NCBI GenBank assembly: GCA_013214065.1
Contig: JABSPK010000011.1
Location: forward strand, 43,292-107,291
Length of the DNA: 64,000 nucleotides
Direction: 5' to 3'
From: Flavobacteriaceae bacterium
GTDB taxonomy: Bacteria > Bacteroidota > Bacteroidia > Flavobacteriales > Flavobacteriaceae
Of the stretch, positions 1 to 8,977 are shown one piece after another (position 1 is the first letter of the stretch; the number at the start of each line of letters is the position of its first letter). Made by a program: the position numbers and the translations under genes. The notes below the pieces were generated by a model. The model searched no databases, was not told the DNA's origin, and saw only the letters and a program-made list of their open reading frames with translations.

Positions 1-49
1 CTCGTCATTAGTAATAAGGTGAAAATTGAAGTACAAAGTAATCTCATGT

Positions 50-673
50 TCATTGGTTTAAAAACTGTTGGTCCGTCTCTGAAATCTCGATGGCCGAATA
101 ATCCAGTTGCCATCCTATGGTCTCCACGATCTTCTCGATCAAAAGTACGGCTTGTAAGGCTTCTTTCTTAGCCGTTTCCATCAATCCACTTTCCGGGATC
201 ATCTGCTTGATATGCTCGATCGAGTTTTGGTTCAATAGGGTGAGGTCATCGGGTGAGAAGGAGTTGAACCAACCGTTCTTGATATCGTAGAATTGTAGGT
301 CGGGCTCAATCGATAAGATCTCGGGATCCGGAAAATCGGTAAGTATGATCCGCTTGCCGGCTTCATCGGCTTGTAATTTCACTTTTTTAAGATCATATCC
401 GATCTGGGCCTTGGCCTTGATGACCACCAAGGCTTTTTTGGTACTGTTCCATAATTGTAAGAAACCTTCCTTATTGTCTTCATACCGATAGATCTCGGCG
501 AAATCTCCCTCGACCGATACCAGTTTGCATACGCTGCGAATACGGTCCAGCAAGACTTGGGATTGGTGCTTGGTGCGCGCCTTGCCCCTTTTCTTCCGAA
601 ATAGGCCAATGGTCCAATACGTCACTATAGCCCCCAGTATAATCCCCAAAAATGCTTCGACCAAACTATCCAT
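50..673 (-). CDS. DUF4230 family membrane-anchored protein
   Basis: This is a 207-residue protein with one hydrophobic N-terminal segment (about residues 5-24) followed by basic residues, so it is probably anchored in the inner membrane with the rest outside the hydrophobic core. The remaining soluble part resembles DUF4230 proteins, which have no established function. It is the last gene of a minus-strand series and overlaps the upstream DUF4260 gene by 8 bases, which indicates translational coupling. No catalytic motif is visible. The family call rests on overall resemblance as I remember it. Confidence 0.7.
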   Translation of the reverse strand: MDSLVEAFLGIILGAIVTYWTIGLFRKKRGKARTKHQSQVLLDRIRSVCKLVSVEGDFAEIYRYEDNKEGFLQLWNSTKKALVVIKAKAQIGYDLKKVKLQADEAGKRIILTDFPDPEILSIEPDLQFYDIKNGWFNSFSPDDLTLLNQNSIEHIKQMIPESGLMETAKKEALQAVLLIEKIVETIGWQLDYSAIEISETDQQFLNQ

Positions 674-1028
674 GTCCTTTGCCTATTTTCCCAAGGTGGG
701 TGAAGGTAAACCCTTTTTCGTATTTGAGTCCGTATCCAAAGATACGATCCATAGCGGCATGTGAGAATAGGATAATACCGATAACCTCAAACACCTCAAC
801 CTGCAACACATACTTCCCGACAATATAAAGGAGTGTGGCAAGCCCCCTATGGTGGAACACATTGTAACAAAAGGCACCAGCTTTGTTGCCCGCTACATAC
901 CCCAACATGCCGATATCAGGAGTCAAGAGCAACACCAAAAACCACCACCAGGCCAAATCGGTATCCAAAAACAGTACAAAACCCAGCGCCAATAGCATGA
1001 GTTCTTCCAAACGAATCAAGGTCTTCAT
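666..1028 (-). CDS. DUF4260 family small membrane protein
   Basis: The protein has 120 residues and is strongly hydrophobic, with about four likely membrane segments. Tryptophan-rich and histidine-rich turns are visible (LAWWWF near residue 25; FHHRG near residue 58). It resembles DUF4260, a family of integral membrane proteins of unknown function. The start overlaps the stop of the cyclase-family gene (ATGA-type overlap), so both are likely translated from one message. No reaction can be assigned. Confidence 0.72.
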   Translation of the reverse strand: MKTLIRLEELMLLALGFVLFLDTDLAWWWFLVLLLTPDIGMLGYVAGNKAGAFCYNVFHHRGLATLLYIVGKYVLQVEVFEVIGIILFSHAAMDRIFGYGLKYEKGFTFTHLGKIGKGHG

Positions 1029-1777
1029 AAGTGCAGCGGTTTGTACAAAACAGGTCGCGAGGGGGTCGCATCATTCTCAAAAGGAGCCGTCTGTAAGTTC
1101 AATACATAGGTACCGTCTTCGATGGTATTGTCGGCAAAGATGAATTCGGTGATGGTCGCGTTTGTTCGGGCGGCACCTTCCGTATTCCAGAACGCCTTAT
1201 GGGCCAATAAGGCCCCATCGTCCTTTTCCTTGTCTACCGACGGCAAATCGACCAACAAATGTTCGACCCCTTTTTCACGCAACCAAACTGCGGCATCTTT
1301 TAAAAGGTAGGGTGGATTGCTATGGGCGTATTGCCTTGTTTTCTTATCGGGAAGATTGGGAATGGTACGGATAATGACCGCCTCCCTTTTTCTATTCCCT
1401 AAAGCATATTGTAGTTGTTTCTTCGAAATCACGAAATCCGATGCTTGTTTCTCAGGGGCCACCGTAATCAATTCGGCCAACCAGAAATAGCGCTGCAAGC
1501 CGGTATTGATCGAATGGAACCCTTCAGTGATATGACCCAAACACTCGGTATGCGTCACATGGGCATGTGGATTAAAGCGGATGTCGTTGAAATTGGTACT
1601 ACTGCCCTGTGAAACGCTACCGATGAAATCCCCGTTACGGTGGGGTTCGATACTTGGGGCGTCGACGTACCAAGCGTTCACGTTTTCAAATCCGTGCCGC
1701 ATGGTAATCGATATATCCAAAGGGGTATTGAGGTCAATGGTATACTTCTTCGAACGGTATGTGATGGAGGCCTGCAA
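1025..1777 (-). CDS. Cyclase family protein (kynurenine formamidase-like fold)
   Basis: The protein has 250 residues. It matches the cyclase/kynurenine-formamidase superfamily, metal-dependent hydrolases of amide or lactone bonds. The metal-site region is visible as HAHVTHTECLGHI near residues 71-83, where the family normally carries HxGTHxDxP. The Asp and Pro of that motif are replaced here by Glu-Cys-Leu-Gly, so the substrate may differ from N-formylkynurenine. No other kynurenine-pathway gene is nearby. It follows hemW by 46 bases on the same strand and overlaps the DUF4260 gene. Confidence 0.75.
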   Translation of the reverse strand: MQASITYRSKKYTIDLNTPLDISITMRHGFENVNAWYVDAPSIEPHRNGDFIGSVSQGSSTNFNDIRFNPHAHVTHTECLGHITEGFHSINTGLQRYFWLAELITVAPEKQASDFVISKKQLQYALGNRKREAVIIRTIPNLPDKKTRQYAHSNPPYLLKDAAVWLREKGVEHLLVDLPSVDKEKDDGALLAHKAFWNTEGAARTNATITEFIFADNTIEDGTYVLNLQTAPFENDATPSRPVLYKPLHL

Positions 1778-1823
1778 TAAAACGGTCTTATTCTTTGTGA
1801 AAATTTACTCAATATTATCGAAA

Positions 1824-2951
1824 CTAATTCAACTTAAAGAGGTCGCTTGCGAGACCATCGGCCAAGAACTTCCCTTTTTTGGTTACATGCAACACATCAC
1901 CATCCCAAAAAAGGAGTCCTTCGGCAATATGACGTTTTGCGGTAACTTCGAGGTGTTGCGCGTAGCTCGGTCCGAAACGGGATTTCACCATATCGCTTGA
2001 AACCCCCCAAATAGTGCGAAGACCGGTCATCACATATTCGTTGTAGCGGTCCGTTGTAGAGAGGGTTTCATAGGTCAAAGGCAGTTCCCCTGCTTGAATT
2101 TTTTTGATGTAAGTCGGATTGTTGCGAAGGTTCCATGCCCTTCGTTGGCCGTCAAAAGAATGGGCCGAAGGGCCAATACCCAAATACGGTTTGCCTTGCC
2201 AATAGGCCGAGTTGTTCTTTGAGAAAAAACCCGGTTTGCCGAAGTTCGACAACTCATAATGGACATAGCCTTCTTTTTCAAGACGGTCGACCAACAAATG
2301 GAACTGACGATGGGCCTGTTCATCATCGACATCGGGTACCACCCCTTTGTCAATGAATGTCTTGAGGGCGGTCTTGGGTTCAACGGTCAGGGCATAACTG
2401 GAGATATGGGGCATTCCGAAAGCCAGGGCCATTTCGATATTGTCAAGCCATTGGGCATCATCCGCCCCGGGAATCCCATAAATCAGATCGATCGAGTTAT
2501 TCTCGAAAAAGCGGCTAACCCGCTCCAAACAGGTTTTGGCCTCATTGGCATTGTGGGCGCGATGCATCAATTTCAGATCGGTATCAAAAAAAGACTGGAT
2601 GCCGATACTCAACCGATTGATCCGACTATCGGCCAATTGCTCGATCTTTCCTAAGTCGAGATCATCAGGATTGGCCTCTAGGGTGATTTCAGCACCAGGA
2701 GCAATACGGTGGTATTCGTTGACCGTGGCCAACAGGCGTTCGATCTCCTCTTTACTTAGTATGGAAGGGGTGCCCCCTCCAAAATAGACCGTTTCGACCA
2801 CGGCCTGGTCGAGTTCGTCTTTTCGCATGGCGATTTCCTGCTCCATGGCCGCCAACAAGTCCTGCTTTTTCTTCAGGTTAGTCGAGAAATGAAAGTCACA
2901 GTAATGGCATGCCTGCTTGCAGAACGGGATGTGGAGGTAGATACCGGCCAT
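1824..2951 (-). CDS. hemW: Radical SAM heme chaperone HemW
   Basis: This 375-residue protein belongs to the radical SAM group related to HemN, now known as heme chaperone HemW. The iron-sulfur motif CxxxCxxC is at Cys11, Cys15 and Cys18 (IPFCKQACHYCDF). It is followed by the GGGTPS motif that binds S-adenosylmethionine. The open frame continues 38 codons upstream into ruvC, but the ATG at 2949-2951 is chosen because the protein then begins directly with the conserved first strand (MAGIYLHIPF). That start lies one base downstream of the ruvC stop. The protein lacks the extra residues typical of true coproporphyrinogen oxidases, which supports HemW. Confidence 0.9.
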   Translation of the reverse strand: MAGIYLHIPFCKQACHYCDFHFSTNLKKKQDLLAAMEQEIAMRKDELDQAVVETVYFGGGTPSILSKEEIERLLATVNEYHRIAPGAEITLEANPDDLDLGKIEQLADSRINRLSIGIQSFFDTDLKLMHRAHNANEAKTCLERVSRFFENNSIDLIYGIPGADDAQWLDNIEMALAFGMPHISSYALTVEPKTALKTFIDKGVVPDVDDEQAHRQFHLLVDRLEKEGYVHYELSNFGKPGFFSKNNSAYWQGKPYLGIGPSAHSFDGQRRAWNLRNNPTYIKKIQAGELPLTYETLSTTDRYNEYVMTGLRTIWGVSSDMVKSRFGPSYAQHLEVTAKRHIAEGLLFWDGDVLHVTKKGKFLADGLASDLFKLN

Positions 2952-2952
2952 C

Positions 2953-3504
2953 TTACCCGATCTTCTTTGGATTTTGCTTGACGAAAGCTTCCCAGCCCGA
3001 ATAGCTGGTTCCGACATCGATCCTGCCCTCATTGTAGAAATGGCATACGGCAGCGGCCAAGCCATCGGTACTATCCAGGTTTTTGGGCAGCGTCTTTAAA
3101 TTGAGCAATCCTTGTAGCATTTTGGCCACTTGCTCTTTGCTCGCGTTCCCATTACCGGTAATGGCCATTTTGATTTTCTTCGGGAGGTATTCGGTGATGG
3201 GCACTTGTCGCGAGAGGGCCGCGGCCATGGCCACGCCTTGGGCCCGCCCCAGCTTCAGCATCGATTGCACGTTCTTACCGAAAAAGGGTGCTTCAATGGC
3301 CATCTCATCGGGATGGAAGGTATCGATGAGTTCGACCGTACGATCGAAGATCAATTTCAATTTGGTATAAGGGTCATCGTATTTCTTGAGGTGCAATTCG
3401 TTCATCTGCACGAAATGCATCTTTTTATTGACCACTTTGATCATTCCGAAACCCATGATGGTCGTTCCGGGGTCGACGCCGAGTATGATTTTTTCAGTAG
3501 CCAA
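2953..3504 (-). CDS. ruvC: Holliday junction resolvase RuvC
   Basis: This 183-residue endonuclease resolves Holliday junctions made by RuvAB during recombination repair. The four acidic catalytic residues of the family are present: Asp11 (GVDPGTT), Glu71 (AIEAPFF), Asp144 and Asp147 (LDSTDGLA). Length agrees with RuvC from other bacteria. It sits 4 bases downstream of a small lipoprotein gene and directly abuts hemW, so it is probably expressed from the promoter upstream of the lipoprotein gene. Confidence 0.95.
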   Translation of the reverse strand: MATEKIILGVDPGTTIMGFGMIKVVNKKMHFVQMNELHLKKYDDPYTKLKLIFDRTVELIDTFHPDEMAIEAPFFGKNVQSMLKLGRAQGVAMAAALSRQVPITEYLPKKIKMAITGNGNASKEQVAKMLQGLLNLKTLPKNLDSTDGLAAAVCHFYNEGRIDVGTSYSGWEAFVKQNPKKIG

Positions 3505-3508
3505 TTGC

Positions 3509-3988
3509 TTACTGGGTGTTTAAAATTATTGGAAGGTTCAGGCGTATTTTCACATCTGTTCCACCCTTATGTGCCGGTATTACGGTAGAATCCCTGAGCT
3601 TTGTCCTAACATCTTCCGAAAAGCCTGGAATCAATGCTTCAATATGCTTGTTTTCACTGATCTGCTGTACGAAGATAAACCCATCTTCATCTACCATGAT
3701 GCTCACAAGCAATGTATCGTTTATCGGGGCATCGACTTTGTAAACTTTTTCATGGATGATCACCTGCAGCCTTTTATGAAGTTGGGTCGCAAAACATTCG
3801 CGTTGTTCGATTTTTGGGGCACTTGGTTCGCATTCATCAAATAAGGGATAACTGTCGATATCATTCCAGTCCACCCCTTTTAATGCGGCAGTTACATTCT
3901 TAGCGATTTGATCTTCTTTAGATTGGAACAAGCCGCACGAAGCCAAGGATATCATTAGGAACAAGAACATGATCTGCCGCATAACCAC
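3509..3988 (-). CDS. Small lipoprotein with a TonB-C-like C-terminal region
   Basis: The protein has 159 residues with a lipoprotein signal (lipobox LASC, Cys at about residue 18), so it is probably attached to a membrane facing the periplasm. The C-terminal 80 residues (about 78-156) have the alternating pattern seen in TonB C-terminal-like domains of flavobacterial proteins, including a VDEDGFI turn. No second TonB hallmark such as a Pro-rich linker is present. The function is unknown. It is the first gene of the run leading into ruvC and hemW. Confidence 0.65.
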   Translation of the reverse strand: MVMRQIMFLFLMISLASCGLFQSKEDQIAKNVTAALKGVDWNDIDSYPLFDECEPSAPKIEQRECFATQLHKRLQVIIHEKVYKVDAPINDTLLVSIMVDEDGFIFVQQISENKHIEALIPGFSEDVRTKLRDSTVIPAHKGGTDVKIRLNLPIILNTQ

Positions 3989-4026
3989 CCATTGTATGGG
4001 CTGAAATTACGACTTTTTACTATTTC

Positions 4027-4056
4027 CAAAGCCACTTAGGGCGGCATTGTAACAAA
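4027..4056 (-). promoter_or_regulatory. Bacteroidota-type promoter for the lipoprotein-ruvC-hemW run
   Basis: On the minus strand the sequence reads TTTG, 18 bases, then TGGCTTTG. This matches the Bacteroidota consensus (TTTG, 17-23 bases, TAnnTTTG) with one mismatch in the -7 element. It lies about 40 bases before the lipoprotein start. Confidence 0.45.
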
Positions 4057-4092
4057 CCCTTAGTAATTTAGTCCTATTGGTAAATCACGATT

Positions 4093-4608
4093 ATGGACAT
4101 CGCCCTACTCTTTATCGGTTTTCTCCTAATGCTGATCGGCATGCTGGGAAGTTTCCTTCCCGTACTGCCCGGGCCACCCCTGAGCTGGGTGGGACTCCTC
4201 CTTCTTCATTTGACCGAGCCGGTGGCCGAAAACTGGTGGTTCTTGGGTATCACCTTGGTATTGGCATTAGCCGTTACCGTTTTGGATTATGTCATACCCG
4301 CGGCAGGTACCAGGAAATTCGGCGGCAGCAAAGCTGGGATGTGGGGCAGTATCATCGGTCTCTTGGTTGCGATTTTCTTTCCGATTCTAGGACCCTTCGG
4401 CATCATCATCTGGCCGTTTGTCGGGGCTTTGGTCGGCGAACTCTCGAACAACGCTACGGATCAGAAAAGGGCATGGAAAGCAGCCTTCGGGTCTTTTTTG
4501 GGCTTTTTGACCGGAACCTTCCTGAAGTTCTTGGTCACCCTGATCTATGCCGGATTGTTTTTGTGGAAGGCTATTGAAAAGCTTCCTGAATTTTTCCCCT
4601 TTTCTTAA
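4093..4608 (+). CDS. DUF456 domain membrane protein
   Basis: The protein has 171 residues and about four hydrophobic segments. The N-terminal stretch shows the DUF456 pattern, with LPVLPGPP near residues 22-29, and a glycine-rich second half (GGSKAGMWGS near 78-87) that often forms membrane-embedded helices. The function of DUF456 proteins is not established. It is transcribed away from the lipoprotein gene, and its stop overlaps the nitroreductase stop by 4 bases in convergent orientation. Confidence 0.8.
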   Translation: MDIALLFIGFLLMLIGMLGSFLPVLPGPPLSWVGLLLLHLTEPVAENWWFLGITLVLALAVTVLDYVIPAAGTRKFGGSKAGMWGSIIGLLVAIFFPILGPFGIIIWPFVGALVGELSNNATDQKRAWKAAFGSFLGFLTGTFLKFLVTLIYAGLFLWKAIEKLPEFFPFS

Positions 4609-5159
4609 TCGAACCAGGCCACTTTATCGGCTATGGGGCGTCTTTCGGCTTCCGTCAGCGGACTGTCGTAATACCCTAGGTAAAGGAACCCCAGACAACG
4701 TTCCCCATCGGCCATATCGAAGAATTCATCCATGTATTTGACGAGTCCCGGTGAACTCCAATAGCAGCCCAAGTCCATTTCCGCACAAGACAACCATATG
4801 TTTTGTACGGCCATTGCCGTTGCCGCTATTTCTTCCCATTCGGGTAGGCTTTCATTCGGGTCGCGTTGCATGCAGATCGCGATGATCGCCGCGGCCTTTC
4901 TTGGGTTCTCTTTGAGTTTGTTGATCTTGATTTGTTTGGGTTTCGGATCGTTGGATTCATATTTCGCTGATAGAAAATCGCCCAAACGCCCTTTGGCATC
5001 CCCGGTCAACACCTTGAAACGCCAAGGTTCCGTCTTTTTATGGTTGGGGGCCCAATTGGCCGCCTCCAATAGGGTTTCGATAGTAGCTTTTTCAATGGGG
5101 GTATCGTTGTATTGAACGGGGAAAACGGAGCGCCGTTTTTTGATCAAATCCGCAATCAT
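4605..5159 (-). CDS. Nitroreductase family flavoprotein (YdjA-like)
   Basis: At 184 residues this is a compact member of the FMN-dependent nitroreductase family, which reduces nitro-aromatics, quinones or enones with NAD(P)H. The N-terminal KRRSVFP motif binds FMN phosphate. WAPNHKKTEPWRF near residues 36-48 and the C-terminal GERCLGFLYLGY are typical of the short YdjA type. The gene follows the LysR gene by 18 bases on the same strand, so it could be co-transcribed with that regulator. The natural substrate cannot be read from sequence. Confidence 0.85.
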   Translation of the reverse strand: MIADLIKKRRSVFPVQYNDTPIEKATIETLLEAANWAPNHKKTEPWRFKVLTGDAKGRLGDFLSAKYESNDPKPKQIKINKLKENPRKAAAIIAICMQRDPNESLPEWEEIAATAMAVQNIWLSCAEMDLGCYWSSPGLVKYMDEFFDMADGERCLGFLYLGYYDSPLTEAERRPIADKVAWFD

Positions 5160-5177
5160 ATGGTTTTTTTTTCAAAG

Positions 5178-6083
5178 TTACGCTTTCCGTCGCTTTGCTG
5201 CATCTTCCAAGGATCGTAAGGCGTGTTGCAATACCGGGTTGCGGTTGTCTTCCTTCCAGATCATCGATAAGACCGCGCGCTGCGGAATCGTATCCAGATC
5301 GATGAATTTGACGTCCATCTGAAAACCGAACTGCAAAGCGGAAGGAACGATGGCAATGCCCAATTTGTTCGCCACCAATTTGAAGATGGTCTGTGCATGC
5401 ACCGATTGATGCGAAACCCTGGGTGCGAAGCCCGCATCTTGACAGATACTGATGACGGTATCGTAGTACAGGGGGCTGTAATCTTGGGAAAACAAAATGA
5501 AGTCTTCTTCGGCCACTTCCTGCATCCCCTTGAATCGGGACGCGGAACAGCGATGATCGGCAGGCAAGACCAAAGAAAAAGTATCCTCGAAAACGGGTTG
5601 TATCCGCAAGCCTTTGGGTACAGTGGTCAGGCGAACGAAACCCAAATCCAAACGGTCGTTGGCAATGCCATCGACCTGGGCCCGGTTCGACAGCTCGTCC
5701 AACGAGGTATGGATGCCCTGATGCCGGTTCTGTAGATCCAACAACAATTCAGGAACCACTTGCTGCATGGCCGAGCCCAAAAATCCGATACGGAGTTCGC
5801 CCTGATCGCCGGCCTCGATGAGTTTTAACTGCCGCATGGTCTGGTTGAGATGGTTGACCACGAATTCCGCTTCCTTTTTCAGGTACTCCCCAGCTGGGGT
5901 CATTCGCACTTTCTTCTTGTCACGAACGAAGAGTCTCACACCGATGGCCTCCTCCAACTGGCGGATCTGTGTACTCAATCCGGGTTGGGAAATGAACAAT
6001 TTTTCAGCCGCTTTTCGAAAGTGCAAAAGCTCGGCCACAGCCAAAAAATAGCGCAGGTGACGGAGTTCTATTTGATAATCCAT
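5178..6083 (-). CDS. LysR-family transcriptional regulator
   Basis: The 301-residue protein has an N-terminal winged helix (about residues 3-62, with ELRHLRYFLAVAE and FISQPGLSTQIRQLE) and a periplasmic-binding-type effector domain. The ATG at 6081-6083 is preferred over one six codons upstream because LysR proteins usually start just before the first helix. It is divergent from hutH across 81 bases, the classical arrangement for a LysR regulator of the neighbouring operon. It could equally control the downstream nitroreductase gene. Histidine or urocanate as effector is inference. Confidence 0.88.
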   Translation of the reverse strand: MDYQIELRHLRYFLAVAELLHFRKAAEKLFISQPGLSTQIRQLEEAIGVRLFVRDKKKVRMTPAGEYLKKEAEFVVNHLNQTMRQLKLIEAGDQGELRIGFLGSAMQQVVPELLLDLQNRHQGIHTSLDELSNRAQVDGIANDRLDLGFVRLTTVPKGLRIQPVFEDTFSLVLPADHRCSASRFKGMQEVAEEDFILFSQDYSPLYYDTVISICQDAGFAPRVSHQSVHAQTIFKLVANKLGIAIVPSALQFGFQMDVKFIDLDTIPQRAVLSMIWKEDNRNPVLQHALRSLEDAAKRRKA

Positions 6084-6164
6084 AATTATTGATTCATACA
6101 AAAATAAGTATTGGTGATTATTAAATTGCTAAATTACCTTTACGTATTCCCAAAAAAAAAAGAC
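6084..6164. promoter_or_regulatory. Divergent LysR / hut intergenic control region
   Basis: This 81-base A+T-rich region separates the LysR gene from hutH. On the plus strand TTG (6111-6113) is followed after 21 bases by TACCTTTA (6135-6142), a near match to the Bacteroidota promoter, 22 bases before the hutH ATG. On the minus strand a perfect -7 element TATTTTTG (6106 down to 6099) faces the LysR gene, without a clear -33 partner. Confidence 0.5.
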
Positions 6165-7745
6165 ATGGAACAGCAATCGGACAGCTTTTGGTTCGGGGAA
6201 GGCCGTTTAACAGCTAGTATTGCACTAGCCATTGCACGGGGAGGTATCACTGGAAGACTATCGCCAGACACCCGGGATCGTATCAATCGGAGTTCGGCCA
6301 TCGTCGAAAAGATCGTCGAAAAAGGGGACACGGTCTACGGTATCAACACCGGGTTCGGTCCTTTATGCAATACGAAAATTTCGTCTGAAGAAACCGAAAT
6401 ACTCCAATCGAACATCCTACAAAGTCACAGTGTCGGGGTGGGTACACCCATTAGCACCGAATTGGCGAAAGTGATGATGGTCTTGAAAATACATGCCCTG
6501 GCCAAAGGGCATTCAGGTATTCGCTTGGCCACTTTGGAGCGCATGCAATGGCATTTGGAAAAAGATATCGTCCCTGTCGTACCCTCTCAAGGTTCGGTTG
6601 GGGCTTCCGGTGATCTCGCGCCTTTGTCACACCTCTTTTTACCCCTGTTGGGGATGGGTAAGGTCGCAGTTGGCGACACGATCTTCCCGACCCAAGAAGT
6701 CTTGGATCGGCACGGTAAAAAAGCGGTGCAATTAGGCCCAAAAGAAGGCTTGGCCTTGATCAACGGTACCCAGTTCATAGCGGCCCATGCCGTTCTGGTC
6801 GTTGAAAAATTGCAACACTGCCTGCGGCATGCCGACATCGTTGGGGCCATGATGCTCGAAGGCCTACAGGGCTCTATAAAACCCTTTTACACCGAATTAC
6901 ACGAACTCAGACCGTTTAAAGGCAACCAACATGTCGCATCCCGGATCCGCACCCTGCTACGGGAATCCGAAATTTTGGAAGACCATATCGATTGTGATCG
7001 GGTGCAGGATCCTTACAGCTTGCGGTGCATGCCCCAAGTACACGGGGCCTCGAGAAACGCTTGGCTCCATCTAAAGGAACTGGTCGAAATCGAGCTGAAC
7101 TCGGTGACCGATAACCCCGTGATCATCGATGAGACCTTGACCATCAGTGGAGGTAGCTTTCATGGCCAGCCCTTGGCCATGGCATTGGATTATGCCACAT
7201 TGGCGGCTTCCGAACTAGGGAGCATCTCAGACCGCCGCATCTATTTGGCCCTCGAAGGCAATAGCCCAGGGGTGCCTAAACTATTGATGGAAGATACCGG
7301 GATCAATTCGGGTTACATGATCCTGCAATATACCTCAGCGGCCCTGGCCAGTGAGAACAAAAGCCTCTGCTTTCCGGCAAGTGCCGATAGCATCCCGACC
7401 TCCTTAGGCCAAGAAGACCATGTCAGCATGGGGTCGATCAGCGGTCGAAAGGCGCTTCAGGTCATCGACAATGTAGAAAAGATATTGGCCATTGAATTGC
7501 TGACCGCTGCCCAAGCCTTTGAATTCAGGAAACCATTGAAATCAGGGGTCTTACTGGATGAAATCCACAAGCATGTTCGCAGCAAGGTCGCCTTTGCTGA
7601 AAAAGATCGGATCTTCGCTACTGACATTGAGCAAAGTATCACCATGATAAAGAAGTGCGAAATCATTGATCTGGTCACCGAACAGATGGATCGTCGCAAC
7701 ATGGAATGGAACGCCCCATTCGAACAAGAATTTGAAACCTTTTGA
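6165..7745 (+). CDS. hutH: Histidine ammonia-lyase
   Basis: This enzyme removes ammonia from L-histidine to give urocanate, the first step of histidine degradation. The 526-residue protein carries the Ala-Ser-Gly triad that cyclises into the MIO prosthetic group at residues 147-149 (GSVGASGDLAPL), and the conserved active-site tyrosine of YGINTGFG near residue 58. The ATG at 6165 is chosen because upstream codons run through the promoter and a poly-A tract. hutI begins one base after its stop. Confidence 0.95.
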   Translation: MEQQSDSFWFGEGRLTASIALAIARGGITGRLSPDTRDRINRSSAIVEKIVEKGDTVYGINTGFGPLCNTKISSEETEILQSNILQSHSVGVGTPISTELAKVMMVLKIHALAKGHSGIRLATLERMQWHLEKDIVPVVPSQGSVGASGDLAPLSHLFLPLLGMGKVAVGDTIFPTQEVLDRHGKKAVQLGPKEGLALINGTQFIAAHAVLVVEKLQHCLRHADIVGAMMLEGLQGSIKPFYTELHELRPFKGNQHVASRIRTLLRESEILEDHIDCDRVQDPYSLRCMPQVHGASRNAWLHLKELVEIELNSVTDNPVIIDETLTISGGSFHGQPLAMALDYATLAASELGSISDRRIYLALEGNSPGVPKLLMEDTGINSGYMILQYTSAALASENKSLCFPASADSIPTSLGQEDHVSMGSISGRKALQVIDNVEKILAIELLTAAQAFEFRKPLKSGVLLDEIHKHVRSKVAFAEKDRIFATDIEQSITMIKKCEIIDLVTEQMDRRNMEWNAPFEQEFETF

Positions 7746-7746
7746 T

Positions 7747-8976
7747 ATGCACGCACCGAAACTCATCGGCCCGTTTACCCAATTACTCACTTTTCGGAAC
7801 CTTCCGATAAAAGGGGCGCTCCAAGATGGACAACTGGAGATCATTCCCCAGGGAGGCATCTTGGTCGCCGAGGGGAAGATCCTTGCCATTGACACCTTCG
7901 AATCCCTGAAGTCAAAAGCAACTTCCTTAGAACATATCGAAGGCGATACCACCTGTATTCCAGGTTTCGTCGACGCCCACACCCATATTTGTTTTGCGGG
8001 TTCACGAGCCCAAGACTATGCCATGCGCAATGCGGGTAAAACCTATTTGGAAATCGCGAAGGCCGGTGGCGGTATTTGGGACACGGTCACCAAGACCCGG
8101 GCCGCGAGCGAATCCCAATTGGTCAACGATATGCTAGCCCGTTGCAAAAGACATCTTCATCATGGGGTAACCACCCTAGAGGTGAAAAGCGGCTACGGAT
8201 TGCAGCTGGAAGAGGAATTGAAAATGCTGCGTGCCATCGAAAAGGCGGCCACCAAAGCGGTCCAAGATATTGTACCGACCTGTCTGGCTGCCCACATGGT
8301 CCCACGCGATTGGCCGGATTCGCCCGCTGCATACCTTAGCCTAATGGCCGACCAACTATTTCCACTTTTGAAAGACGAAGGATTGACCAACCGCATTGAT
8401 GCCTTTATCGAAGAAAGTGCCTTTTCCCCAGAACAGATCGCCCCGTATTTCGAGGCGGCCCAACGGCAGGGATTCGACCTTACGGTACATGCCGATCAGT
8501 TCAGCAACGGGGGTAGCGCGGTAGCCGTACAATATGGAGCCGTAAGTGCCGATCATTTGGAGGCCAGCAGCACCAAGGAAATCGAACTTTTGGCAAAAAG
8601 TGATGTCATCTCCGTTGCCTTGCCCGGGGCAAGCCTAGGGCTAGGTTGCGATTTCACCCCGGCTCGCGCGATTCTCGATCAAGGAGGGGCCTTGGCAATT
8701 GCGAGTGACCACAATCCAGGGTCGGCGCCCATGGGAGATCTCTTGACCCAGGCCAGTCTTTTGGGCACCTTTCAGAAGCTCTCGAATGCCGAGGTTTTGG
8801 CGGGGGTGACCTTTCGGGCGGCCGCGGCCTTGAAACTCGATGATCGCGGGGTACTCGATGTCGGCAAACAAGCCGACTTCGCCACCTTCCCGACCAATGA
8901 TTATCGTGAGATTACCTACCACCAAGGACAAGTACAACCCCAATCCGTTTGGAAAAACGGCAACAAAGCAGTGTAA
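7747..8976 (+). CDS. hutI: Imidazolonepropionase
   Basis: This 409-residue amidohydrolase-superfamily enzyme opens the imidazolone ring of 4-imidazolone-5-propionate to N-formimidoyl-L-glutamate. The metal-binding His-x-His is in the segment DAHTHICF near residues 77-84, followed by the substrate-loop GKTYLEIAKAGGGI and later HADQFSNGG and SDHNPGSAP. The start at 7747 is one base after the hutH stop. It acts between HutU and HutG although its gene lies between hutH and hutU. Confidence 0.95.
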   Translation: MHAPKLIGPFTQLLTFRNLPIKGALQDGQLEIIPQGGILVAEGKILAIDTFESLKSKATSLEHIEGDTTCIPGFVDAHTHICFAGSRAQDYAMRNAGKTYLEIAKAGGGIWDTVTKTRAASESQLVNDMLARCKRHLHHGVTTLEVKSGYGLQLEEELKMLRAIEKAATKAVQDIVPTCLAAHMVPRDWPDSPAAYLSLMADQLFPLLKDEGLTNRIDAFIEESAFSPEQIAPYFEAAQRQGFDLTVHADQFSNGGSAVAVQYGAVSADHLEASSTKEIELLAKSDVISVALPGASLGLGCDFTPARAILDQGGALAIASDHNPGSAPMGDLLTQASLLGTFQKLSNAEVLAGVTFRAAAALKLDDRGVLDVGKQADFATFPTNDYREITYHQGQVQPQSVWKNGNKAV

Positions 8977-8977
8977 C

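Noticed and set aside
2952..3065. Longer HemW start inside ruvC
   Set aside because: The 38 extra codons overlap ruvC, lack any HemW similarity, and the ATG at 2949-2951 begins exactly at the conserved first strand.
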